A stretch of DNA of 64,000 nt, from positions 682,001 through 746,000 of the forward strand of contig OZ237751.1 in assembly GCA_965178125.1 (NCBI GenBank). The letters are read 5' to 3'. Source of the stretch: Bilabrum cf. latius (Eukaryota; Bigyra: Bicosoecida; Bigyra; Bicosoecida). The translations under genes and the position numbers were made by a program. Of this stretch, positions 21,674 to 34,519 are shown one piece after another; position 1 is the stretch's first letter, and the number at the start of each line of letters is the position of its first letter. Below the pieces are notes generated by a model, which was not told the DNA's origin, did not search any database, and saw only the letters and a program-made list of their open reading frames with translations.

Positions 21674-24600
21674 ATGTGGTCCCGATGCCTCGTGCTAGCT
21701 ACGACATTTGGCGCAATTCTCAGTGCCTCAGCCTAGCAAATCAGCGACAGAGCACTGTTGCTTCCCCTGACAACTAGAGAATCCGGTACAAAGGTTGAAC
21801 CTTTCAGAGTTCACGTTGGAGGCACGAAAGGGTAGCCATCGGACAGCTGCTATCGCTGGGAGGCTGCCGGGAAGGAACCAGATGCTATCCAAGTTACCCT
21901 TGACGATGCCAGCCGTGACGGATGCCCTCCAAATACCGCCGGTGCCGCGTTTGTTGTTGCCCAACCACTCGAGAGCGGTGCAGCCGCGCCCACTACCATC
22001 GAGGCTGTTTTGGAGGCGGTGTCTAGCGGGCCTGTAAACGGTGAGAAAGCCATTGCACGCACCTGACGCGATTTCGCACCATTGTTCTGCACGACTCAGC
22101 ACGATTCCGGCTGCATGTCTAGTAAGCGCTCCAATTTTGCAGGTCGCCGCTTAAGGCTCCGCTGCGACGTTCGCATCAACCGGATCCACAGCCTGGAGAT
22201 TTCGTCAGTCGCGGACAGCCTCGGCCGCACCCACCGGGAGCAGGTGTACGCGATAGGGAAAGATTCAAGGAACAACACGTTTTCTACTTTGGAGGGAATG
22301 AGGTTCCGCTGGGAATCGACGAACAAGCCCGCCGAGGCTGTGGATGATCCAAGCCTGAATGCGACCGCCCCTGGCGCCGCCGAAGTTCTCTCCGTCATCC
22401 GTCTGTCAGACAGCGACGTTATCGCCAGCAAGGCAAGGCAGGCCGTGGAGGCGCACGGTTTTCTCGCCGATAGGGTGGTTCTCTGCGGCAGCAGCACTGG
22501 CGTGGCCACGCTCGGATTGGCCATCCTCGAGCCAGACTACGTCGAGGACGTCAGCGAAGCCCAGCGAACGTTCCTTGTACGTGACCTGACGGAGCTCCAC
22601 CCCGTGTGGCGGATACGCACGGCCCCCGCAACGGATATCTCGTACCGGGTCCTCCTCGACATATACGAAGCGAGGAAGGTAGCCACGCTCCCGGACGAGC
22701 ACTTCCGGTTTACCGCCGCCGAAGGAGCAACCGCGCTGACGCTCGTGGACGCCCGCACCGATGCTGGCCGCGAGCTGGCCGAGGCCTCCCCTGTCCGGCT
22801 GCTGGACGACAGCAGCGGCACCGTGGTGGCTCGGGAGGTAGGGCGGGCCTCCATCGGCCTCGTCGACTTGAGACTGCCGGCGCACATCAACTCGATGGGG
22901 CGGGTGATCGTGGTGGAGCCCAGGAGGATGGAGCTGGTGCTGGATCCATTTGTTCCCTGGAGGAGCCCGAGGGGTGACCTGTGGGCACCGCTGTACGATG
23001 ACACGGTACCAGGGTTGACCGAGGACACAACACGACTCGCCTGTGACGTCAGCGGCGACCCGGACGCCGACTCGAACGGCGTCCCGTTGCTGGAGCTGAT
23101 CGCTGCACTGCGGGAGGGATTCTCTAGAGGAGACATGGAGTGGTCCACAGACGCGGAGGGGGTGCCCTTGCCTAGGGTGCTTCCCGACGGTACTCGGCCT
23201 GACTTTGACTACACGTGGGGCCGGCACAGCTGGGCGCAGCGAAGGCTTAGAGACGTAGGAAACTACGCGGAGAGGGGCTCTCGTTCCAACTCCATGGATC
23301 TTGTCGACCCGTCCGACCTCAATGGTGCGGGGGTCCATCTAACGCACGCAACCAGGGTGGAGCACCCTGGCACCTCCACGCCCTGCGACAAGGGCGTGCC
23401 CGTAGGGCTCGTGGAGCGGTGGGGCTTCCCCTGGACGCAGCGCAGCACGCGCCTGGAGCCCATCCGGCAGGGTGAGTCGCGACCTGTTCCCTGGAGACTG
23501 GTCGCAAATCGGGGGTACTGGATCACCCCGGAACTACACGAGCACCTGAAGAGTGCGGGGTCTGGCAGCGCCGGGAGGGAGGCAGCGAGAGGGCAGCAGT
23601 CCACGTTCACCGCCAGCGAGCCTCTGTATGCCGGCTACAATATCCTGTTTGGGTTGGAGATCTTGGGCCAGGGCAGCAACGCGGTGCTCAAGGTGGCCTC
23701 CGAGGCGGACACTGCTCTCGCCGCCCGCGGTTTCGATGTTGACCTGCTGGCGTATTGCAGGGAGGGCGGCGCCGTTGCCGAGGGCCAGGTGTAGAACGTC
23801 ACCGCGAGGAGGCGCGTGCTCGTGGTGGCGTGTGACGCCGATTCCCAAGCCGAGGTGAAGGCGAACCTCGGCGGAATCCGCAGCCGGCAGCAACCAGCAG
23901 TGGCGTGGCCCGCGGCTGACGGTGACTCTGATGAGGACAGGCAGGTCGATATCAGGTCGCCTGCAGTGCGAGCCATCGTGGCGCGCCAGCTGGCCATCTC
24001 TGATCCGCCGCAGGCCGTACGCATCCCATTCGTGCCGGGGATTGGCCAGCGGCTGCCGGTGGAGACCGAGGGCGGCAGCGGCTCCACCGTCGTGGCGGTT
24101 TGGAGGGCGCCAGTGGCCATGCACCCCGCGACCGGGAATGCCGAGGCATGCGCTGCCGCGGAGGCTGGGCAGCCGCTGGATTGGCAGGCTCAGTTCAATG
24201 AGACGAGGAGGCTGTATAGGCCGGAATCGCTGCTGCTCACGTCAAGCGATGACGCCGAGGACAGCAACGACGCCGCGGATCTTGCGCACGCAGTGCAGGC
24301 TGCCAGGAAAGTGCTCCAGCCCAGTGACGGCGCTGTGCTATCGTACGAGGCTGCCGGCACGGCCTATGTTGTTGCATCAGACAGTGCAGACCCATACAAT
24401 GCGGATGGGCAGCAGGTCACCGCAGCGCCTCCCGTCACGCCACGCATCGTGGCAGGCGAGATTTTGGAGGTGATGCAGGGCCAGGCAGTGTGGGTGGGCA
24501 CGCGGCTGCTGACAAAGGATGGCCTCGGTTTCTATGTCTGCGACGCCTCTTCTGTCTTGCTGGACTGGAAGATTAAGGGCGAGTCCAGCGTGGTATCCGT

Positions 24601-27600
24601 GGAGGCACCGAGGCAGGAGGCAGTGCTGCAGCAGCTCGTTGCATTTGCTGGGCCTCTGCCAGCGCAGGGGCAGCGGGAACGACTGATCCACGGCGCTGTG
24701 TGCGACTGGGCAGCACTGGTAGGCCGCAGGGCAGGACGTGCCACCCTCGAGGTCTCGTTCGACCTCAGCAGGGCTGGTCGGCCGGGATCGCCTGACGTGC
24801 GCACAGCCGTGCCAGTGCTCGTGTACCCTTCGCTCAAGGTCATGTTTGCCCCGGCGTGGGCACAGCTGGCTAGCTCGGCTTCTGCCGTTGGATTGGCTCT
24901 GCAGGCCTCCCGCGGCGCGTCCGGCGAGAGCATCTCCTTCATTGGCAGCGACCCTGACGCCGATCGGACGCTCGGTTCCGTGGCCGAAGGCATCGAGGGC
25001 TCGCTGGGTATGGAGTACGCGCGCACGTACACCGTTGGTGAGTTTCCCGACGTGCACGGTGTGTCGCATGGAGGCAAGTCCGGCACGCTGCGACTGCTTG
25101 GTTGCACCGTGCACGACCTCGCCCAGTCGTAGGAGGCCCAGGCTCTGGCCTCAACCCCCAGGGCGCTGAATGGGACGGCTCTGTACGCCGATGCAGCTGC
25201 GTGTCACGTTGCCTAGGGTGCCATCGCTCTGCCGCGATCTGGTTTCTCGCCCGGGTCTGGAGGGTCGGCGCTCGCTCCCGGCTCCACGGTGGTTGTGCTG
25301 CGCGACGGGCCTGGTTCCATGCTGGGTGGAGGAGGACGCATGTCTGTGGAAGTTGCCACGTGCGCCCGTGGTGAAGACGGCGAGTGCGACGCTACAGTGC
25401 AAGAAACCGGCGTGAAAGTCGAGGTGCTTGCGACCAGTGAACTGCATGGGATGGAATTAGACTTGGGTGGCGATTCCGGGCATGCCGATGCTTCTGCAAG
25501 CAGGCACAGGGCCGTCCGCGTGTCCTGCGAGGCTCCCACAAGCCCCAAGGAAGCAGCTGCGGATCGTCATGCGATTGTCTCGCTTCGCCTTTTCACCTCC
25601 ATGGAGGCCGCATCAGCCGACGCCGCTGACCCAGAGACGGAGGACCAGCTGATGGACGACGCACTGCGGGATGCCGCGGCTGACGTGGTGTTGCGGGTGC
25701 ACTGCCTTGCGGTACAGCCTCGCGGCGCTGATGCTGGGGAGCAGGTTGTGCCCTCCCTTCACCTTGCCACGCACCACGCAACCGATGCTTCGCTGGAAGC
25801 AATCGCCGCGCCTCGATCCAGAAGTGGCGAAGCGCAGGTAGTGTACGCGGCCCGCGGGCGCAAGCTGTTTGGCGTGCTTGACGGGTGGGTTCACGATCAT
25901 GGCAGCGACTACCGATGGAGCAGGCTGCTGAATACCACCTTTGCAGCTGAAGGCAGGCAAGCACCCGGAGGTGGACAGTCAGGCACCTCTCTTGACCTGG
26001 GCTCTGGGGATGCCACGGCGGTCGTGGCTGCAGCCGTTGCCTCGAGCGAGCGAGCACGAGACAAGCCATGGTTCGCAGTGGACTGCGGCGGCTCACTGCT
26101 GAGCGCTTAGGTGGCAGGAGCGCCCCAGGAGTCGCTGCTGTTCCAGTCATCACAGGGCTGCAACAGCAGCTTGGGCGAACTGTCTTTAACTGGGCGGTCG
26201 CAGTCTGGGCCAGCTCACCTGGCTCTGTCCCACGAAACCCTGACAAGCAGGGCGTATGGCCACGGCTGGGAGTCGAACGCTCTGTCATGGGGACGCGCTG
26301 AGCACCCAGAACACGTGTACGCCGACCACACTGGTGTGCTGCTTCGAGGGCCTCTCGCTCGGCGCGCGGTGGCGGGGTCAAGGCTGGCGTTCATTGCCGC
26401 GGAGAGGCTGGGCGAGGGGCGACTGCACGCTGGGTGGCCCATGGGAAAAGGCCTTGCGGAGCATGCGTCTGATCGCGCTGCCTCTGTGAGGATCAAGGTG
26501 GTAGAAGGTGCGAAGCTCCTGCCTGGGTGGGGCCTCAATGCCGACATGGGCGAGTTCGTGCGCGCAGGCAAACGAGGCGCGGCACTCACACAAGCGATCT
26601 ACAGCCGCGCGAAGAGCCACCGCGCCGAGACTCCCAGGGCCCTCATGTACGCAGGCAGCGACAACGTCATCCAGCTCTCGTGCAATGGCGGTACCTCTGA
26701 CGTTGAATATGATCTCGAGGCGGGGAAAACGCTCTCGAGCGGCGTGCGAGTAGCCAACCAGGGCGGGGCAGGGGGGGCTTCAGACGCGGATCCTGGGTCC
26801 AGTACTGCCGAGTCTCCCGTTGTGCTCTCGGTGGATGCCGGGCAGGACGGGTCAAGGGGTGCCGCCACCGCGTCTCTCATTGCGCTGGCAGAGGGTGACG
26901 TCACCGCGGTGTGTCACGATGCGGGTGAGCTCAGGGACGTGTGGGGGAGGAGGAGGGAGGACCACGAGACGCGCCTGTCAGTTGCCGTGAGAAGACTTGC
27001 AACCGTAAGCATCGCCTCCCGCCCTAGTCTACCGCTCAACGCGACCGCCCCGGTGTTTGTAGAGGCGCTTACAACAGAGGGGCAAAGGTTTGACGCGTCG
27101 CAGCACGCTGCCATGGGACTGACTGTGGAAGTGGTCGAGCACACGGGGCACGGACACGGTCTGGCCGTGCTTGAGGTGTAGAAAGACACCTCGCTCCCCA
27201 GCGGGAGGGGCATTTACTACTCCCTGCGAGCTCTGCGACCCGGCGTGGCCACTTTGCAGGCCACCGCAAGGGCCTGCCGGCCTAGCTCTCAAGCTGGCAG
27301 CGCAGCCCCCCAAGACTGCCCAGAGGTAAGGTCGTCCAGGATTGAGGTCTACGTGCACATGCCTCTCGGGATGGCACCGACTGCTGCCGGCATGGCACCT
27401 GGCTCTGCGTTTGCCCTTAGGGTCTCTGGGGGTCCACCCCAGCTGCGCTCAGCCAGGGCCCAAGTAGCCGGATTCAAGTTCCTCGCATCGTCTTCGGCGG
27501 AGTCCGTAGTGGCGGCGCAGCCATGGATGGGCCGCGCGGGCGGCGCCTCGGGGAGCAGCGGAAATTCTGCCGCCGTGTACGTCGCGGCCAGATCATCCGG

Positions 27601-30600
27601 CACCTCGGTCGTAACAGCAGAGTGCGTGGCCCGGTCGTCCCGCGCCCGTCGCCTCGAGCCGCAGCACGTGGTGGAGGCTGCCCTGGGATCCGGTGCCGTG
27701 TTCCCCAGGGACGCAGTGCTGGATTTCGCCGTGGCAAGCCTCCGCGTGGCTGTGCCTTCTGCCATATCGGTTGAGCTTTCCAGCGAGCGTTCGCCCGAGG
27801 GCACTTCGGTCCGAGCGTATGTCAGAGGGAGTGAGGGCCATTCGCCGCTGTCGCTGACCGGAGCTCCGTTTGCTGTCCGCTGGAAGGTGCACGGCACTGC
27901 GGAGGCGGGGAAGCTGCTACCCGCTGGGGCCGGTGGGGAGTGGGCGCCTTCTGCCCTGCTGGGAGGAGACTGCGCCAGGGCTAGCGAGCTCGGCCTTCGT
28001 TTGCCGGGCAAGTTTGCGGCTGCCGATGGGGGCGAGTCGCCGTGGCACATTCGGGATGCGTCCAGGGTCGTGTACCTGGACGCACCGGGACGTGCAATGG
28101 TGTCTGCGGAGCTCCGCCTCTTCAACTACACGGATGCCTGCGCCAGCATGCTGTATGCTGCCGGTGCGGCCCACAGCGGCTCGGCGTCGGTGAGCATATC
28201 TGCCGATGGCAGCACCCGAGGCACAGCGGGGATATCTGGCCTCGGGATGTCGGACCTGCGCACGTCCTCCACCGGCAGGTGCGGCAGCACGAGCAACGGC
28301 ACATGCGCCGTGTCGGCCCTGACTGCAACCGCTGTCGTGCAGGCAGTCCCGCGACTGTCTCTGCTTTACCCCGCGCTCCCGATTGCTGCCGAGGCCTGCC
28401 TTACGGCCGAGCGAAGCCGCGCAGACATGGGACCGCCCGCCGACAGCCCGGGATACTCGAGATTCGTTGCCGATGCGTTCGACGCCGGCTCTGCCTCGAG
28501 TGCTGCGAACAGGCGGTTCTCGCTTCCGCTTCACGCGAGTTCCTCCAGGCCGCTGGTGGTGCCGCCCACGGCTGGAATCAGGCTGCTGACCACCGTGCCG
28601 AGCGGGAATGAACAGGAACCCGTGTGCCACGTGCTCCCAGGAGACGGTGCCGGCCGACCAGCGCTAGAGCACGCGTCGGAGCCTGACAGGGATCTGTCAA
28701 GGCGCGTGCCCTGCAGCACCCTGGATCTGAAGGCCTCCGAAATGCCGGGCCGCAGCGTGCTCGTGATGGAGGACGAGGGGACGGACTAGCAAGCCACTGC
28801 GGTGTTCGAGGTGGCCCCGGTTGCCTCGATGGCCGTGTGCGGTCCTCCCAGCAGCATCACGTTCAGGGAGACCAACTACAGCCTCGCTCTCGTGGATGCC
28901 TCCGGCCGCGTCTTTTCGTCGGGCAGAGGGATCGATTGCCTCCCGACAGGCGCCAGCACAGCGAACGGGGAGCCAGACGACGAGTTTGTGAAGAACACCA
29001 TCCTGGCTGGGAACGCTGGTGCACAGGGCGCAGCTGACCCCAATCAGTTCCTCACGTGTCACCGGGTGCTTCTGAGCCGCGCCGCGTCGGCCGGGTCTGG
29101 TGCCAGCGCCGCTGCAGGCGCCGTGGATCAGGTACCCGCTTACGCTGACCTGTCAAGGGCGCAGGTGATCACAAGCGACCCTAAGGTTGCGTCCCTGCGG
29201 CAAAACAGAGACATTGTGGCCGTCAAATTCAGCGAGCACAACGCCAGGGTGCAGCTGACTGCTTGGGCGCCGCTGGCTCCCGTCATGCCTCTGCGCGCAA
29301 GCAGCAGCGCCGACGCAGGCGTGCTGGATGGCGCCATCGAACACAGTTGCACCAGCGAAGAGTGCCCAGAGCTGTCTGAGCGCATGGGTGACCCGCCGAG
29401 GCTTGGCTTCCCTCCAAGCATTCAGCTGCCAGAGCGAGAGGATGACCTGGACACCAGGAACATGTTCATTGAGGCCGTCAGGACATCGGACGCGGCAGCA
29501 GGTGAGGTGCGCCGGGCCGCCCTTGCGCTGCCCATGCCCGCTCTGGAGGACTGGACCGAGGTCTCTTCGCGGTCCATTCTCCTGACGCCCGGTGAGATCA
29601 CCATGACAGTGGGGTCCACCGCGCGCATCCGCGTGGACCCGGGCGCGCAGAGCTTCGGCGACCTACCGGCTGCATTCAGGGGCAGGGAACCATGGGCGGC
29701 CGATACGATCAGCGCGCCGCAAGGCGGCAACGTCCTAGCGTTTGAGCTTGCCAACACGACGCACTGCGACCTGCAGGAGGGCCAGGGGCCCGAGGTGCAG
29801 ATCATCGCAGCCAACCCCGGCGTCGCCGTGGTGGATTTCTTCGGGTGCACTGGGAGCGCAGACACTAGCTTAAGCCAGGTGAGGGTGACCGTGGTGGGCG
29901 ACTACAGCGTGCAGCTGTCGCTGCAGGACCAGCTGGCTGGCACTGTGATCACAGACGGCGACTTACCACTCAGTTCGCGTCTCGAAGGCAACGGCGCAGG
30001 GACTGTGGATCTCACTGACCAAGACGACCTGGATGTCATCGTGAATGCCGAGATGTCCGGCCATTCCGAGACGATCGCTGCGGACCGCAGCACTGCATTC
30101 AGCAGCATGTTTCCCTCGAGGGTGTACGTATTCTCAGCCTCCCTCCACGTCGATGGTGTTGAGCTGGAGCCAGTGGACGAGCAAGCGAGCCGTACCGTGG
30201 GTGAGGCAAAGAATGCTCGCAGCGTGGCATGGCACGGTCTCGATGTGCGGTGCACCGCCGATTTCGAGTACGCGCACGCTGTGGGGTCTAGCAAGGGCCA
30301 CCTGTACGACGGCGACATCCTGGCGTTTCCATGGGACGGAGTGGCTGTCTACGAGCCCGTGCGCGGGATGGGCTCTCTGAGGAGCGGCCAGCCAGCGGAT
30401 CCCACCGTCGTGCGATACAACTAGACGGACCTGGATCTCTTGGCGAGCCGGCGACTCGGCACGCATCCCGGGTGCATCGTGCTGGTGCAGCGGCCCGTCA
30501 CTCGCGCAAAGACCGCGGAGAGTGCTTCGCTCTCGCCGCCCCAAGATGTCTGGGGCCTCACCAAGCGGGCCGTGGGAGCTGCGCGCTCTGATGACGCTCT

Positions 30601-31984
30601 GCCTTCCTCGGTCGTGGTGCAAATGGCCGTTACCTTGCGGGATGTAGGGGCGGATTCCAGCCGCAAGGTGGTGGAGAGTCCTCGCAGCAAGGTGCCGTTC
30701 CAACCGGCCATGCGTCTGGTGGGTGCCGACTCCCCTTCGGAGGCTGACGTGGAGGCTGACGTGGTCGCGGAAGAGTTCTACGTAAGCGAGGGGTGGAGGC
30801 AGGACGTGGCACGGGCGCAATAGCCCATGGGCGGTGCCGCTGCTGCTCCCCAAACTTCCTCCCAGGCAGAGGGTGATTTGAACAGCACGAGCGCGGCTGG
30901 CCAGCCCAGCAATGGTGCCGGTGGAAGCATGCACCAGCGGCGCCAGTCCCGGTCACAGTAGCAGCGTGCTGTCGAGCTGCCTGAGACGTGGGCACAGGTT
31001 GGCGTGTTTCTGGCTGGTTCGTAGGGCGAGACCGTGCCGCTGTGCGGCGTGTCTGGCATGCCAGCACAGGGGTAGCCGTCCTGCATAGTGGTCCGTGCCA
31101 GCGGCTACGGCTGGGCTTCTCCTGGGGCTGGCTCGGCAGCCGCTGGCGGTGCACTGCTGCAGGGCGGGGATGCACTCGGGTACTCTCCCATCGCCGCGAA
31201 CTCATCCGCGCTGTCGCTGCAGCTGGGTCAGTCTGGAGGGCAGGGGCCGTGGGACGTGATCGAGATCGTGAGGGAGAGCAGCCTGGGTTCTGTGCGACGC
31301 TTCGTGAAGCAGCTCTCGAAGGTGTCAAGAGCTGCGGGCATGTACCCTGACGATTCCGTGCTGGGTGACAGGCCGGATCACGCGCGCGTGCAGCTCCAGA
31401 GGGCGGCCCAGGGGCAGCCCCTCGCGCGCGTTGTTCCCTCGGTCGTGGTCCAGGCTCGGGTGCGACAATCGCTCGCCACGAGGACGGACGTGGCGGAGGC
31501 GATTTGCGACCAGTTGCTGCGAGCATCTGCTTCCATGTCGGGTGAAACGCTCGGGGCGACCCAGCGCGAGGTCGAGTTCTGCGAGGCGAGGCAGAACGGT
31601 CGCAACGCGGGCGATGACCAGCGGCTACCCGCGCTTCTGCTGGGCATCGAGTCGGTCCGGGTGAGCGAGGGGCCCGGCGGGCGAGCGCTTGAGCAAGTGC
31701 TCGACCGCGGCGTGGTGCGCGTGGCGCTCGACGTGGCAGTTGAGCCGCTGCAGGTGACTAGCTGGGTTAGCGTGTTCGTGTTCACCGTGCTTGGCGTGTC
31801 GGTCGCGATCGCGGTCATTGCGGGGGCTTCAGCGTACATGCAAGGCGATGAGGGCGTGCCTGCCAGGCGTGGACGGCGCGGTTCCCGCGACGGAGCCGGG
31901 ATGCAGCAGCCGGCCAACAGGCAGGGCGGCGCGGCACGCAGAGGCCGGAATCCCGGCAGGCGAGTGCCTGGGAGGCGCAACTGA
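21674..31984 (+). CDS. NUP210: NUP210/gp210-like nuclear pore membrane glycoprotein, about 3,402 aa
   Basis: Exon 1 (21674-22040) begins with a signal peptide, MWSRCLVLATTFGAILSASA, and then ALLLPL...DSCYRWEA, matching the gp210 N-terminus (VLLPF...GCYRW). A 102-nt intron follows. Exon 2 continues LRLRCDVRINRIHSLEI and GKDSRNNTFSTLEG, matching the LRCDAIVDLIHDIQI and DSEGNTFSTLAG phrases of gp210. The long lumenal region should be a chain of Ig-like domains. Near the C-terminus is one transmembrane helix (VSVFVFTVLGVSVAIAVIAG) and a basic, Arg/Gly-rich tail facing the pore, as expected for a type I protein anchoring the nuclear pore in the pore membrane. Thirteen TAG codons are in frame (21734, 21833, 23792, 25130, 25214, 26108, 27179, 28787, 30422, 30821, 30959, 31022, 31073), with no TAA or TGA over 9.8 kb before the final TGA. 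It is almost twice the length of the animal protein (about 1,890 residues). Confidence 0.9.
22041..22142 (+). other. Spliceosomal intron, NUP210-like gene
   Basis: The 102-nt intron has donor GTGAGA and acceptor TTTTGCAG. It contains an in-frame TGA (22064), and its removal joins two segments that both align with gp210, keeping frame (phase 1). Confidence 0.85.
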
Positions 31985-32344
31985 AGTGTTCTTGTGTTGG
32001 AAAAGAAAAGTCTTTGAAGAAATTGCATGTTTATCCCTATGATTTGCGGTTGTACTCGTCGTGTCCTCCCAGGTTCCGCAATGCTTGAGTCAAGGCGCGG
32101 CGACAAGTCCGAACCAAACTCAGTCGAGATTGGTTCACTTCGTGATTACTGGGTCATACAACGCCCCAAGAGACGTGGCTACACCTAGCATTCAAATACA
32201 CATATACCTGTGCGTTTCAACGAAACGCAGGTGATGTTCCGTCATCAAGGTTCCGCAGGCAAGGTTTTCGTGACGGTCCATTGTTGAACTCCAACCAATC
32301 CATTCTTGAACGTGTTTTCGGGAGAGCCTCTATTTTTGGGAACC
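31985..32344. other. Intergenic region
   Basis: A 360-nt spacer between the nucleoporin stop and the methyltransferase start. No gene, repeat or RNA is visible. Confidence 0.5.
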
Positions 32345-33225
32345 ATGGAGACTATTTCACTCATTTTTCTCATTGCTGCCGGTATTTTGGTCGCCATCCC
32401 GGCGGGATTTGTGTGGTATTTTGGTGGAATCCACGCGTCCATCTTCCGCGTGGTTCTGTTTATGTGCCCTGCAAGGCTTATGGACCAAGGCGCCGAGCCG
32501 AGCGGGATTCTCGGGGCTGTTGTGTTAGCTTTCATGCAGAACATGAACAAAGCTCCTCGCTAGCTGATGCAGGAGGCAGCTTCCCTCAAACAAGGAGAGG
32601 CAGTCCTCGAGCTTGGATGCGCCGACGGGCACGCCCTCGTTGAGATCGCCAAGCGCGTGGCGGTGCACTCAAACAGCTCGAAAACATCTAATGCGCTGCA
32701 GCAAGGCGCTGTCATCGGCGTGGATCCCTCTGCATCCGCCATCGAATCGGCCAAGCGGCTCCTCAGCTCCGCAGGACCCGTGCCAGGCGTGGTGGCCACG
32801 GCCGTGTGCGCATCCGTGGGAGCAGCCGATGGCATGGTCCAGCTTCCCATCCGGGACAACTCGTGCGACGCAGTGCTCCACGCCAATTGCATGTACTTTT
32901 GGGAAGACTTGGAGGCTGGTATGGCGGACGTGTACCGATGCCTCAAGCCGGGTGGGAGGCAGGTCTTTGTGGCTGCGCCGGAAGCTATCCTGCAGCGGAA
33001 CCGCAAGGCGAATCCGGTCTTTCGGAACGTGTCCCATGCCGAGTACGTCGCGGCGCTGAAGGCTGCCGGGTTCGTGAAGGTTCGCTCCGAGACCCACGCG
33101 TCGGACGACAAGTACCATGGGGGCGAGAAGGGCGAGTCTGGCGGTGGTTCTGTCGGCGTATAGGGTGAGCACGTCGGCAGCAGCAAAGAGGGGGACGGGG
33201 CCAGGCGACGGAGGAGTGGACACCA

Positions 33226-33272
<47 letters not shown>

Positions 33273-33355
33273 CTGGAGGGAAGGGGGAGGCTGGGGACAA
33301 GAAGCAGCTCGCCCCGAAGACTCTCACCGTGATTTCCGCCTTCAAGCCTGCTTGA
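32345..33355 (+). CDS. Membrane-anchored class I SAM-dependent methyltransferase, 336 aa
   Basis: The ATG at 32345 opens with a transmembrane helix (ISLIFLIAAGILVAIPAGFVWYF). TAG at 32561 lies between the anchor and the catalytic domain. The domain shows SAM motif I VLELGCADG (about residue 89), an acidic motif II region GVDPSASAI, motif III DAVLHANCMYFW and the post-motif LKPGGRQVFV, the order seen in UbiE/COQ5/ArsM-like enzymes. The methyl acceptor cannot be told. A second TAG (33161) follows, then an (Ala-Gly) repeat tract and the terminal TGA. The next gene is COQ7, a ubiquinone hydroxylase, so a quinone-related role is possible but unproven. After the TGA the same frame stays open into COQ7. 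Confidence 0.8.
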
Positions 33356-33479
33356 GCTGGAGCCTACTCGGTTGATGTGCGCGCTGGGATCAGCGTCATG
33401 GCCTACGACTCTTGGGGAGCTGGAGCCTTCTCGGTTGATGTGCGTGTTGGGATCAGCGTCATGGCCTACGACTCTTGGG
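33354..33479 (+). repeat. 63-bp tandem direct repeat, two copies
   Basis: The unit starting GAGCTGGAGCC occurs at 33354 and at 33417, with only a few mismatches, and a partial third start follows at 33480. It lies immediately after the methyltransferase coding region. In that frame it encodes SVDVR(A/V)GISVMAYDSWG twice. Confidence 0.9.
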
Positions 33480-33586
33480 GAGCTGCTGATTTCGGCTCCG
33501 AGCACAGTGACGTGGGCAGATCACCACCGCGCGTGCTGTATCACGATAGTACTGAAAGGTGTTGTGCAGCGCGCACAAAGCGTATA

Positions 33587-34354
33587 ATGAATCGTGCAAG
33601 GTTGTTTTTGCAAAGATCTTATACGAAATCGCTGGTCCACTCGTTCACACAGCCGCGAAACATCCGATATGTGAACGTGCCTCCGGTGGACATGGTGTAG
33701 AGGAGCATCCCGCAAGTCGTCAATGAGATTGAAGCTTTGGAAAAAGAATCACCAAGGAAAAAGTGGCTGGTCGAGGAGCTCCGTAGCGATCATGCAGGGG
33801 AAACGGGAGCCGTGTACATCTACAAGGGGGCGCTTGCGGCACTAACCATGCGATAGCATGCACCTGCAACAGCTCAGTTTGTTGCATAGCATATGCGTAC
33901 CGAAGAATAGCATTTAAAGTTTATGTGTGAAGTGCTGCCGCCCCAGCAGCGCAGTGTGTTCATTCCGGTGTGGAGAGTGGCTGGGTGGGTCCTCGGATGG
34001 CTCCCCACAGTCATGGGCGGCGAGCGATGGCTCTTCGTCACGGTAGATGCGGTTGAAACTTTCGTTGATGAGCATTATTACGACTAGATTGCCCAGCTGC
34101 AAACCGACGATTGGGCCGAAGGCGGCTAGGACGCAACGACATAGACCGCCTTCGGTGCCAAGTGCGTAGTCCCAAATCTGCTGGCTCTTCTAAAGCATTG
34201 TAGGGAGGATGAAATTCATCATCGAGATGACGCACGAAATCGGCACATCGGCCCGGACGAAGAGGAGGAAGGTAGGAGCTTGGCGAAGAGGAGTTGGGCA
34301 GCTATTATCGATTCGGGCTCGCGAGCAGCCGTTCGCCTGGCTCGCTGGGGGTGA
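33587..34354 (+). CDS. COQ7: COQ7, 5-demethoxyubiquinone hydroxylase, 255 aa
   Basis: A di-iron hydroxylase of ubiquinone biosynthesis, expected on the matrix side of the mitochondrial inner membrane. The basic N-terminus (MNRARLFLQRSYTKS) looks like a mitochondrial targeting peptide. Diagnostic motifs are present: DHAGE (68-72), the first E-x-x-H at 106-109, Glu157 with EHYYDQI (162-168), and the second E-x-x-H at 209-212 in REDEIHH, followed by the amphipathic AIIDSGSRAAVRLA. These supply the di-iron ligands. Seven TAG codons lie in 255 codons (33698, 33854, 33887, 33908, 34085, 34127, 34142), and the gene ends in TGA. The TAG at 34085 sits where relatives have Gln in HYNxQI. Divergent sequence around 170-185 is an insertion relative to animal COQ7. 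No intron is needed. Confidence 0.93.
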
Positions 34355-34519
34355 ATATACTGTAATATGGACAATATTCGCGATCTGGGGGAATTTCTGC
34401 AGTGTAGATTGATGAGTACACTCGCGATCGAAGCCTGCCCATTTTGAATTCCGGAGCCGATTATTCTGCCTCATGTCCATGCCACATTCGAACGATAATT
34501 ACAATTTCTCTCTAGCCGA

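Noticed and set aside
22406-23338. A 310-codon minus-strand open frame within the nucleoporin gene
   Set aside because: It is a shadow of the sense frame; the sense strand matches NUP210 here.
32345-33355. Calling the methyltransferase COQ5 or ArsM because COQ7 is next door
   Set aside because: Only generic SAM motifs are visible and the N-terminal membrane anchor is not typical of COQ5, so the substrate is left open.
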